Below, piece after piece: positions 1-6,142 of a stretch of 9,038 nucleotides of DNA. Below the pieces are notes generated by a model. That model was not told the origin of the DNA and searched no databases. It saw only the letters and a list, made by a program, of their open reading frames with translations. How positions within the stretch are numbered: position 1 is the first letter of the stretch; each line of letters starts with the position of its first letter. Origin of the DNA: Marinagarivorans sp. UBA5868 (GTDB lineage: Bacteria > Pseudomonadota > Gammaproteobacteria > Pseudomonadales > Cellvibrionaceae); NCBI GenBank assembly GCA_002432095.1, contig DJFQ01000083.1, forward strand, positions 197 to 9,234. The letters are read 5' to 3'. The position numbers and the translations under genes were made by a program.

Positions 1-1182
1 GACAGCAACGGTCAAACCCGCTTCAGCACTGCCACCGTTTCTCGTGGCAATATCGAAAATCTGGTCACGGCCACCGGCGTACTACAGCCTCGGGAATACG
101 TGGATGTGGGCGCGCAGGTCTCTGGGCAGTTGAAAGTGCTGCACGTGGACGTGGGTAGCCAAGTGAAGGAAGGTGATCTGCTGGCGGAGATCGACGCGAC
201 GGTTTATGCGGCCAGAGTGGAAGGCACCCGAGCACAACTGCGCAATCAGCAGGCGCAATTAAAAGACCGCGAAGCACAACTGAAACTGGCCCGCATTAAT
301 TACCAGCGCCAAGTGAATTTGCGCAAGGAGGACGCCAGCACCGCCGAAGAGCTGCAGAGTGCGGAAGCGCAATTGCAGTCCGCAGAGGCGCAACTGGACT
401 CTCTCAAGGCACAGGTCGCGCAAACCGAATCCAGCCTGCGCGCCGAGGAGGCCAATCTCGAATTCGCGCGTATTTATGCCCCTATGTCCGGGACAGTGGT
501 ATCCATTACCTCGCGCCAGGGGCAAACCCTTAATACCAATCAAACCGCGCCTACCGTTCTGCGCATCGCCGATTTGTCGGTTATGACGGTGCAGGCACAA
601 GTGTCCGAAGCCGACATCGGCAAACTCACCCCTGGTATGCGCGTTTATTTCACCACCTTCGGCAGCGGCGGCAAACGCTGGTACAGCACACTTAGCCGGG
701 TTGAGCCCACACCCACCATTCTCAATAACGTGGTGCTCTACAACGCGCTGTTCGATGTGCCCAACCCGGATGGCGACCTGATGACGCAGATGACGACACA
801 GGTGTTTTTTATTGCCTCGCAAGCGCGGGATGTATTGCAGGTGCCGGTGGCGGCGCTGAATTTTAAAAAAGATGAGGCCGACAATCCGCGCTCATTGCAA
901 GCGGGTGCCGAGACTAATGGGCAGAACGCGCAGCCTGCAGGAAAATCCCCGGTGGCTGGCGGTGATCCCACGCAGAAGCGCGAGCCGCGCACGGCCACAA
1001 TCCGGGTGTTAGGAGCAAAAAACCAAGTCGAAAACCGGGTTGTCACTATAGGCGTCAGCAATCGTGTGCGCGCCGAGGTGCTGTCCGGTTTGGTTGAGGG
1101 CGAACGGGTGATTCTCGGCGACGCCAATGATCCGCAGGTGCAAAGCAACAATCGCAACTGGGGTCCGAGGATGATGCGCTGA
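1..1182 (+). CDS. macA: MacA-type periplasmic adaptor (membrane fusion) protein, 5'-truncated
   Basis: Adaptor subunit of a tripartite efflux pump, expected to bridge the MacB-type transporter and the outer-membrane channel in the periplasm. The reading frame is open from base 1, so the gene starts upstream; 393 residues are visible and only the N-terminal signal or membrane anchor should be missing. Visible residues about 34-66 form the first lipoyl half ([24 protein letters not shown]). Residues about 69-156 are a Gln/Ala/Glu-rich helical hairpin typical of the coiled coil. The second lipoyl half follows (YAPMSGTVV), then beta-barrel and membrane-proximal segments (VPVAAL, then RVLG...VTIGVSNR). 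A hydrophilic low-complexity insert at about residues 290-330 (rich in G, N, Q, P) interrupts the C-terminal part and is probably a flexible loop. The stop codon overlaps the macB start (TGATG). MacA and PvdR adaptors are hard to tell apart from sequence alone, so the symbol is a family-level call. Confidence 0.93.
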   Translation, partial: DSNGQTRFSTATVSRGNIENLVTATGVLQPREYVDVGAQVSGQLKVLHVDVGSQVKEGDLLAEIDATVYAARVEGTRAQLRNQQAQLKDREAQLKLARINYQRQVNLRKEDASTAEELQSAEAQLQSAEAQLDSLKAQVAQTESSLRAEEANLEFARIYAPMSGTVVSITSRQGQTLNTNQTAPTVLRIADLSVMTVQAQVSEADIGKLTPGMRVYFTTFGSGGKRWYSTLSRVEPTPTILNNVVLYNALFDVPNPDGDLMTQMTTQVFFIASQARDVLQVPVAALNFKKDEADNPRSLQAGAETNGQNAQPAGKSPVAGGDPTQKREPRTATIRVLGAKNQVENRVVTIGVSNRVRAEVLSGLVEGERVILGDANDPQVQSNNRNWGPRMMR

Positions 1183-3128
1183 TGTTATCCGCCAGCGAAA
1201 AACAACCGCTAATTGAGCTGCGCGGCATCACCCGCACTTATTACAACGGCGAAATTGCCACGCAGGTGTTGCACGGAGTGGATCTGGCGATTTATCCCGG
1301 CGAATTTGTCGCGATAATGGGTGCCTCCGGCTCGGGCAAATCGACGCTGATGAATATCATCGGCTGTCTCGACCGCCCCAGTAGCGGTGAGTATTTGTTT
1401 GAAGGCCGCAACGTCGCGGATTTTGATAGCGACGACTTGGCGCGTTTGCGCCGGGAATATTTTGGTTTTGTTTTTCAGAGCTACAACCTGCTGCCAGGGA
1501 TCAGCGCTGCGGCCAACGTCGAGATGCCAGCCACTTATTCGGGCCTGACGCAGGAGGCTCGCCGCCAACGAGCTTCCTCACTGCTCGCGCAATTGGGCTT
1601 GGGCGAGCGCCTTCACCACAAACCCAATCAATTATCGGGCGGCCAGCAGCAGCGTGTTTCCATTGCCCGCGCTTTGATGAACGGCGGCCGCATTATTCTC
1701 GCCGACGAACCCACTGGCGCCTTGGACAGCCGCAGCGGCGAGGAAGTGATGAAGCTTCTGCAGGAGCTTTCCCGTCAGGGCTACACGATTATTCTGATTA
1801 CCCACGATGCAGAAGTGGCGGCGCACGCGGACCGCCTGATCGAAATTCGAGATGGCCGTGTGGTGGCGGATCCCGGCCCCGCGATCAACCGCAATTCACC
1901 TTCGACCGAGAACACCGTAGTACACGGAACACCGTCTTTTTTCGCTGAACTTCGTGCCGGCGGCAAAACGGCGTTGCGTTCTTTAATGGGTAACGTGTTC
2001 CGCACTGTGCTGACGTTATTGGGCATTGTTATCGGCGTGGCCTCGGTCATCACCATGCTGGCCATTGGCGACGGCGCAAAAAAAGAGGTGGTGGAGCGTA
2101 TCAGTGCCATGGGCAGCAACCTGTTGCTGGTGCGGCCCGGCGGTCCCAACCAGCGCGGTGGTCGCTGGGGTGTTTCGACTTTGGTGCCGGAGGATGTGAC
2201 GGCGCTGAATGAACTGCCCAATCTCGTTGCCATTCCCGAACTTACCGGCGGTCAGACTTTGCGATACGGCACCGAGGATCACAGCGCAGAGGTGAATGCG
2301 ACTTCGTCGTCGTTTCCAGTCGCGCGGCAGTGGAACGTTGCCCACGGGACATTTTTTGATATGGAAGACGAAAGCGCTTATGCCACTGTGGCGGTGTTGG
2401 GTAAAACCGTCGCGGATAAGTTATTCGGCCAGCGCGACCCGCTTGGCGAATATCTGATTATCAATAATATTTTGTTTCAGGTGATCGGCGTAATGAGTGA
2501 GCGCGGCGCCTCACCTATGGGGCAGGATCAGGATGATGTGGTGCTGGTACCATTTACGACCGGCAGCTTGCGCATTTTCGGCCAGAGTTTTTTGCGCAAT
2601 ATCACCATTGCTGTCAGCGATCCCGATTTAATGGATGCCACACAAGCGGCAGCGCAAGAATTATTGCTCGCCCGCCACGGTACCGAGGATTTTACAATCC
2701 GCAATATGGCGTCGCTGATTGATACCGTTTCAGAAACTCAAAACACAATGACCATTTTATTAGCGTCCATTGCGGCGATTTCACTGTTGGTTGGTGGTAT
2801 TGGCGTGATGAATATTATGTTGGTAAGCGTTACGGAGCGGACCCGGGAAATTGGTGTGCGTATGGCGACGGGTGCGCGACAGCGGCATATTTTGCAGCAG
2901 TTTTTAATTGAGGCGCTGGTGGTTTCAGCGCTCGGCGGCATTATTGGTGTGATTTTAGGTTTGTCGGCGACGGCGTTGGTGGGTTCTTTTGGTACACCGG
3001 TTTCTTATTCGATGTTGCCGGTGGTATTGGCGTTTAGTTGTGCGTTTGCGACAGGATTGATTTTTGGATTTTTGCCGGCGCGGAAGGCGGCGGGCTTGGA
3101 TCCTGTGGCAGCTTTGGCTTCGGAGTGA
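1182..3128 (+). CDS. macB: MacB-type ABC transporter, fused ATPase and permease
   Basis: Inner-membrane ATP-driven component of a MacAB/PvdRT-type efflux pump, 648 residues, the same length I recall for E. coli MacB. The N-terminal nucleotide-binding domain shows Walker [10 protein letters not shown] (47-55), Q-loop Q99 in FVFQSYNLL, signature LSGGQQQR (151-158), Walker [13 protein letters not shown] (171-182) and H-loop H208. A first membrane helix (about 273-293) precedes a large periplasmic domain. Three C-terminal helices follow (about 523-548, 578-600, 609-631), with the FtsX/MacB signature [18 protein letters not shown] near 541-558 and the terminal [14 protein letters not shown]. All catalytic motifs are intact. 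The ATG overlaps the macA stop by one base; a GAGG at 1167-1170 is a weak, distant ribosome-binding site, so translational coupling is likely. MacB transporters act as mechanotransmitters driving substrate from periplasm through the outer-membrane channel. Known substrates include macrolides, peptides and siderophores; nothing here identifies this one's. Confidence 0.95.
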   Translation: MLSASEKQPLIELRGITRTYYNGEIATQVLHGVDLAIYPGEFVAIMGASGSGKSTLMNIIGCLDRPSSGEYLFEGRNVADFDSDDLARLRREYFGFVFQSYNLLPGISAAANVEMPATYSGLTQEARRQRASSLLAQLGLGERLHHKPNQLSGGQQQRVSIARALMNGGRIILADEPTGALDSRSGEEVMKLLQELSRQGYTIILITHDAEVAAHADRLIEIRDGRVVADPGPAINRNSPSTENTVVHGTPSFFAELRAGGKTALRSLMGNVFRTVLTLLGIVIGVASVITMLAIGDGAKKEVVERISAMGSNLLLVRPGGPNQRGGRWGVSTLVPEDVTALNELPNLVAIPELTGGQTLRYGTEDHSAEVNATSSSFPVARQWNVAHGTFFDMEDESAYATVAVLGKTVADKLFGQRDPLGEYLIINNILFQVIGVMSERGASPMGQDQDDVVLVPFTTGSLRIFGQSFLRNITIAVSDPDLMDATQAAAQELLLARHGTEDFTIRNMASLIDTVSETQNTMTILLASIAAISLLVGGIGVMNIMLVSVTERTREIGVRMATGARQRHILQQFLIEALVVSALGGIIGVILGLSATALVGSFGTPVSYSMLPVVLAFSCAFATGLIFGFLPARKAAGLDPVAALASE

Positions 3129-3166
3129 TGGTCTTGGGTATTTCCAACCCCGCTTCAGAGCTCCAC

Positions 3167-3249
3167 CAATAATTTTTGGGACCGCCACGAGTACGTCCAT
3201 GTAGGCTCCCTCACCGACGTCCTGTCGGTGAGGGTCCCAAAAATTATTG
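3167..3249 (-). repeat. Nested palindromic element A (REP-like), 83 bp
   Basis: Outer arms 3167-3182 and 3234-3249 are a perfect 16-bp inverted repeat (CAATAATTTTTGGGAC and its complement). Inside, 3208-3218 and 3224-3234 form an 11-bp perfect hairpin (CCCTCACCGAC, loop GTCCT), sharing base 3234 with the outer arm. The remaining inner stretch reads on the minus strand GAGCCTACATGG...ACTCGTGGCG and can form a small GAGTAC/GTA-CTC hairpin. From memory this minus-strand motif resembles dispersed extragenic repeats common in Pseudomonas and Marinobacter-like genomes; that was not checked. It has the same plan as element B in the opposite orientation. Confidence 0.8.
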
Positions 3250-3382
3250 CTGAAACTCTTACGCTCCGAGCTAACTCAGAAAGATCGGCGACGATAAACG
3301 AGGAAATGAAGATTTTTTCTCTTCGAGGATATATGAAGTCAAATTTATTTTTATTGAATCTCGCTCATAATTCCGCAGCGAC

Positions 3383-3481
3383 GGGTTCCGGATGGGGTTC
3401 TGAAAGCCTCATGCCCCGGATGGGCATGGGGCAGGCCCCAGGGAAGGGTTCACGCCGGTTTCAGAACCCCATCCGGAACCC
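3383..3481 (+). repeat. Nested palindromic element B (REP-like), 99 bp
   Basis: Outer arms 3383-3405 and 3459-3481 are a perfect 23-bp inverted repeat (starting GGGTTCCGGATGGGG). Directly inside the left arm, 3406-3416 and 3422-3432 form an 11-bp hairpin with one G-T pair (GCCTCATGCCC, loop CGGAT, GGGCATGGGGC). It is followed by an unpaired stretch with CCCCAGGGAAGGGTTCACG up to the right arm. The order arm, hairpin, roughly 26-base conserved stretch, arm is the same as in element A although the arms are unrelated. The right arm ends 10 bases before the ATG chosen for the lipoprotein gene. Confidence 0.8.
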
Positions 3482-3491
3482 CGAGCACTCG

Positions 3492-4919
3492 ATGACGCAG
3501 AAATGGAAAAAAAATATTGGAGTTCACGCGTTGCTTTTTGCAGTATTTACGTCAATCACCGCCTGCCAATCCATTCCGCAAACCGCACGTCCACAAGTTG
3601 ATTTGCAAACAACTGAAACAAGTGAGTATTTCAAAATCGTTCCCAGCGTCGAAATTGAAAAAGACTGGTGGAATTATTTCCAATCTCCGCAACTCACTCA
3701 GCTGATTGAATTAAGTCGCCAGCAAAACCCGGATTTGCGTATTGCCAGCGAAAGAGTGCGGCAAGCAGAACTGCAAATGCGCATCGCCGGCGCTTCTTTA
3801 TTTCCGTCATTAACCATTAATGGCAGCACCGGTTCTGGACGCAGTCGTTTCGATGGGGATGAGTGGGAAAACAGCGAATCCAGCCGAGTTGGTCTGGGCG
3901 CAAGTTATGAAGTGGATTTGTGGGGCGGAATATCGGCGGATGTCAGCGGTGCACGAGCCGATTTTCGCGCGACGCAATACGACGAGGTGGCGGCCGCACT
4001 GAGTATCAATGGCGCGGTTGCCAGCTCGTGGTTTCAGTGGCTGGCTTTGCAGCAACGTATCTCCAGTGCGGAAGAAAATATTCGCATCGCGGAACGCATC
4101 GCGCAGATTGTTCAGGCTCGTTACGACAACGGCGTCGCAACGGCGGCGGATGTATCGCGACAAAAAACGAATTTACTTAGCCAGCAATCGAGTTTATTAC
4201 CATTGCAATTGCAAGCCCGACAGACCAGATCAGTGTTGGCATTATTAGTTGGCGAATCTCCGCTTGATTTCGCTTTGCAAGCTAACGAACAACTACTCGA
4301 TTTGGTAGTGCCAGAAGTGGGAGAGGGTATTCCTGCGGATGTGCTCACCCGCCGGCCGGATCTGGCGGCCGCTGAAGCGCAACTGCAAGCCGCCGATGCA
4401 AATGTCGCAGCCGCCCGCGCCGCACTTTTACCCGGTTTACAGCTCACCGCATCCGCTGCGCGTTCATCAGCTGCATTGTTTTCTCTTAGTCCTCCGGCGG
4501 ACAGCTTGAGCTGGAGCGTCGGTTTGGCGCAAACCCTGTTCAATGGCGGTCGACTGCGCAACCAAGTAAAACTCAGTGAATCCCAGCGAACCGCTTTAGT
4601 GGAACAATATCGCAAAGCGATTCTAACCGCGTTACAAGAAGTGGCAGATGCATTTGATCGCCAAGCCATCAGTATCATTCAAGAAGAAAATCAAAACGCA
4701 ATTTTGGCGGAAGCCGAACGTACCCTCCGTTTGACTGAAGTGCGTTACAAAGAAGGCAGCGAAGATTTATTAAGTTTACTGGAAGCTCAGCGCACCGTTT
4801 TCCAAGCTCGTGACCAACTGGTTCAACAGCGGCAGACGAGACTGGAGGCGGCGGTGGATTTGTATTTGGCGTTGGGCGGAGGGTGGGAAGTGATTGATGA
4901 AAGAAGTGGGGGGACATAA
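3492..4919 (+). CDS. Outer-membrane efflux lipoprotein of the NodT/OprM (TolC-like) class
   Basis: Outer-membrane channel that would complete the MacAB-type pump. With the ATG at 3492 the product is 475 residues, the usual size of this family. It begins with a lipoprotein signal (MTQKWKKNIG, hydrophobic LLFAVFTSITA, lipid-acceptor Cys25). Two outer-membrane efflux protein repeats follow at about 64-253 and 282-465. Typical family motifs are WWNYF near 59-63, NPDLRIASERVRQAE, LLVGESP, IPADVLTRRPDL, LFNGGRLRNQV and RYKEGSEDLLSLLEAQR. An upstream GTG at 3228 or ATGs at 3306 and 3333 are in frame, but they would bury the lipobox behind 50-plus residues encoded by repeat DNA; 3492 is preferred for that reason. 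No good Shine-Dalgarno precedes 3492, which leaves some doubt; 3333 has GAGGA at short spacing. The position after macAB suggests OpmQ-like use, but sharing with other pumps is possible. Confidence 0.92.
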   Translation: MTQKWKKNIGVHALLFAVFTSITACQSIPQTARPQVDLQTTETSEYFKIVPSVEIEKDWWNYFQSPQLTQLIELSRQQNPDLRIASERVRQAELQMRIAGASLFPSLTINGSTGSGRSRFDGDEWENSESSRVGLGASYEVDLWGGISADVSGARADFRATQYDEVAAALSINGAVASSWFQWLALQQRISSAEENIRIAERIAQIVQARYDNGVATAADVSRQKTNLLSQQSSLLPLQLQARQTRSVLALLVGESPLDFALQANEQLLDLVVPEVGEGIPADVLTRRPDLAAAEAQLQAADANVAAARAALLPGLQLTASAARSSAALFSLSPPADSLSWSVGLAQTLFNGGRLRNQVKLSESQRTALVEQYRKAILTALQEVADAFDRQAISIIQEENQNAILAEAERTLRLTEVRYKEGSEDLLSLLEAQRTVFQARDQLVQQRQTRLEAAVDLYLALGGGWEVIDERSGGT

Positions 4920-4921
4920 AG

Positions 4922-4957
4922 ACAGATCTCAACTCGCTTACGCGAGTTGAGATCTGT
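4922..4957. terminator. Stem-loop between convergent genes, probable bidirectional terminator
   Basis: A perfect 16-bp inverted repeat (ACAGATCTCAACTCGC, loop TTAC) begins two bases after the efflux lipoprotein stop and ends 18 bases before the convergent Cip1-like gene's stop. On the plus strand a T5-rich stretch (ATTTTTACC) follows only after about 9 bases, and on the minus strand the downstream T-run is poor. It is therefore a strong hairpin but a non-canonical intrinsic terminator. Its position between convergent stops supports a terminating role for both strands. Confidence 0.75.
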
Positions 4958-4975
4958 GCGGAGTGATTTTTACCG

Positions 4976-5935
4976 TTAGTTACAACCAACTCGTGAGTTG
5001 CCGACAGCTATGTCGTCGAACCAGATATTGCTGATATTGGCCACCGACCCGAACTGTCTCCAGCCGAAGCTGATGTAGGTCATGGAATTGGAAAAATCGG
5101 CATTGATGCTATTTTGCCAGTCGCTCGCAGACTCGGCGGAAAGTACCTGTTGATCGCCCACCCAGCCGTACATGTGGTCAAAGTTTGGAGCGTGCTCTAC
5201 GGCCCATTCCACACAAGTCCAGGTATTTGCCGGTATAAACACTGTTGGTTGCGCTTTGGTGAACGCATCGCCTGGTTTAGGGCTGAATCCTCCAAGATAA
5301 GCGCGCTGAACTGGGCCAAAACGCAGCTCTCTTCCATCATCCGATCCCGGCGTTTGCAGCGTTCCGATAAAGTGCGCGTGATCTCCGCCGCCACCAGCTG
5401 ATCCGCCTCCCAATTGCGCGGGACTGTAAACCCATGCCCTCACATAAATGGTGCTAGTGCCCTGTGGTAAAGCTCTGAAAATAAAATGAGGGGCCATTGC
5501 GTTGGAGGTGCTCACTTTGACAGAACGCGTGCCGGAGTGGGCGCGACTGCTGTCCAGCACAGCATTAGATCCTGGATCTGGCGTGCGGCTGAAGTCTACT
5601 AGGCCATAACCTAAAATAGTCCGCCAACCTGCAGGCACTTCACCAGCTGCGCCGCTTTCAAAGTCGTCATTAATAATCAAATCCCCTCCACCAGAGCTGC
5701 TTGAACTAGATGATGAGCTACTGGAGCTTGAACTAGAGGAGCTCGAGCTTGAAGAACTTGAACTGGATGAACTCGACGAACTGCTGCTGGAGCTGGATGA
5801 ACTACTGGAGCTGGAAGAGCTGGAGCTGCTGGAACCGCCCGAAGAGCTCGCGCCGCCGCAGCCGGTGAGTATGAGCGCCAGAGATAACGCAAAGGCGCCG
5901 CCAAAATTGCTGATGAGAGTATTGTCTTTTGCCAT
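4976..5935 (-). CDS. Cip1-like surface lipoprotein with a 47-serine linker
   Basis: The 319-residue product starts at the ATG whose complement is 5933-5935, preceded by AGGG (complement of 5943-5946) at 7-base spacing; the longer ORF from 6004 would bury the signal. The signal peptide ends in lipobox LTGC with Cys26. Ser35-Ser81 are 47 uninterrupted serines encoded by all six serine codons. The domain from about residue 82 to the end starts with NDDFESG and has AHSGTRSVKV, IYVRAWVYSP, an internal Cys (NTWTCVEW), and ends FGWRQFGS...IWFDDIAV...RVGC. This layout matches what I remember of Trichoderma reesei Cip1, a cellulose-induced jelly-roll protein with a structural likeness to glucuronan lyases, particularly the start and the C-terminal FGW...WFDDI...RVGC. 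The enzymatic role of Cip1 is not settled, so activity is not claimed. The likely location is tethered to the outer membrane, with the serine linker holding the domain away from the surface. A general concanavalin-like carbohydrate-binding domain is the alternative. Confidence 0.85.
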   Translation of the reverse strand: MAKDNTLISNFGGAFALSLALILTGCGGASSSGGSSSSSSSSSSSSSSSSSSSSSSSSSSSSSSSSSSSSSSSSSSSSSSSGGGDLIINDDFESGAAGEVPAGWRTILGYGLVDFSRTPDPGSNAVLDSSRAHSGTRSVKVSTSNAMAPHFIFRALPQGTSTIYVRAWVYSPAQLGGGSAGGGGDHAHFIGTLQTPGSDDGRELRFGPVQRAYLGGFSPKPGDAFTKAQPTVFIPANTWTCVEWAVEHAPNFDHMYGWVGDQQVLSAESASDWQNSINADFSNSMTYISFGWRQFGSVANISNIWFDDIAVGNSRVGCN

Positions 5936-6003
5936 GTGAACACCCTGGGAATTGTTGGCCCGGTTGTGGTTATTGTGTGGCGATGGTAACAACCTTGTGG
6001 TCA

Positions 6004-6015
6004 AAAAGCGCTTAA
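6004..6015. promoter_or_regulatory. Palindromic AAGCGCTT, possible LacI-family operator upstream of the Cip1-like gene
   Basis: Positions 6006-6013 form the perfect palindrome AAGCGCTT within AAAAGCGCTTAA. Many LacI-family regulators bind even palindromes with a central CG flanked by A/T-rich arms. It lies about 70 bases upstream of the start codon in the only intergenic stretch that can hold this gene's promoter. No good -35/-10 pair was identified, so this is a weak candidate only. Confidence 0.25.
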
Positions 6016-6027
6016 TGAGAAATGAAG

Positions 6028-6043
6028 TGTGATTTTGATCATG
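6028..6043. promoter_or_regulatory. CRP/Vfr-like site upstream of the Cip1-like gene
   Basis: TGTGATTTTGATCATG matches the TGTGA-N6-TCACA consensus at 8 of 10 informative bases, with a perfect left half and the first three bases of the right half. It lies about 93 bases upstream of the ATG of the lipoprotein gene. Catabolite control of a cellulose-related gene would make sense, but a single imperfect site can arise by chance. Confidence 0.3.
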
Positions 6044-6088
6044 AATGGGTTTGCAACTTTGCTGGTCGCGGACGAAATTGGAGCTTAT

Positions 6089-6120
6089 AAAAAGAACGGC
6101 ACCTGTTGGGTGCCGTTCTT
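6089..6120 (-). terminator. Rho-independent terminator of the HELLH/CBM10 gene
   Basis: On the minus strand, 23 bases after the stop codon, a 12-bp perfect stem (AAGAACGGCACC, loop CAACA, GGTGCCGTTCTT) is followed directly by a T-run (TTTTTATAAG, overlapping the end of the stem). This is a textbook intrinsic terminator. It separates the gene from the downstream Cip1-like lipoprotein gene. Confidence 0.88.
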
Positions 6121-6142
6121 GGTGCTTACAACACGCTAATTC

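Larger units (their letters stand above)
3129..3491. other. Intergenic region between macB and the outer-membrane lipoprotein gene, filled by two structured repeats
   Basis: These 363 bases hold two nested inverted-repeat elements (3167-3249 and 3383-3481) and an AT-rich stretch between them (about 3300-3371). No convincing separate gene is seen. The frame of the downstream gene happens to be open from 3228, giving an apparent extended ORF through both repeats. The AT-rich stretch contains a loose -10-like CATAAT (3366-3371) without a good -35, so a local promoter is possible but unproven. No intrinsic terminator with a T-tract follows macB, so read-through into the downstream gene is possible. 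Confidence 0.7.

Noticed and set aside
100..102. GTG as the start of macA
   Set aside because: The same frame is open and clearly adaptor-like ([17 protein letters not shown]) back to base 1, so the gene is truncated by the window edge.
259..822. 187-codon minus-strand ORF within macA
   Set aside because: Antisense shadow of the coiled-coil and lipoyl coding region; its Leu/Gly/Arg composition is unlike a real protein.
3167..3481. CRISPR array
   Set aside because: Only inverted repeats are present; there are no direct repeats with regular spacers.
3228..3491. N-terminal extension of the efflux lipoprotein from GTG 3228
   Set aside because: It begins inside a hairpin of element A, runs through repeat DNA, and would place the lipobox about 110 residues into the protein.
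4987..5000. Palindrome CAACTC-GT-GAGTTG near the terminator stem
   Set aside because: It falls inside the last codons of the Cip1-like gene and only shares a short word with the neighbouring stem-loop; probably coincidence.
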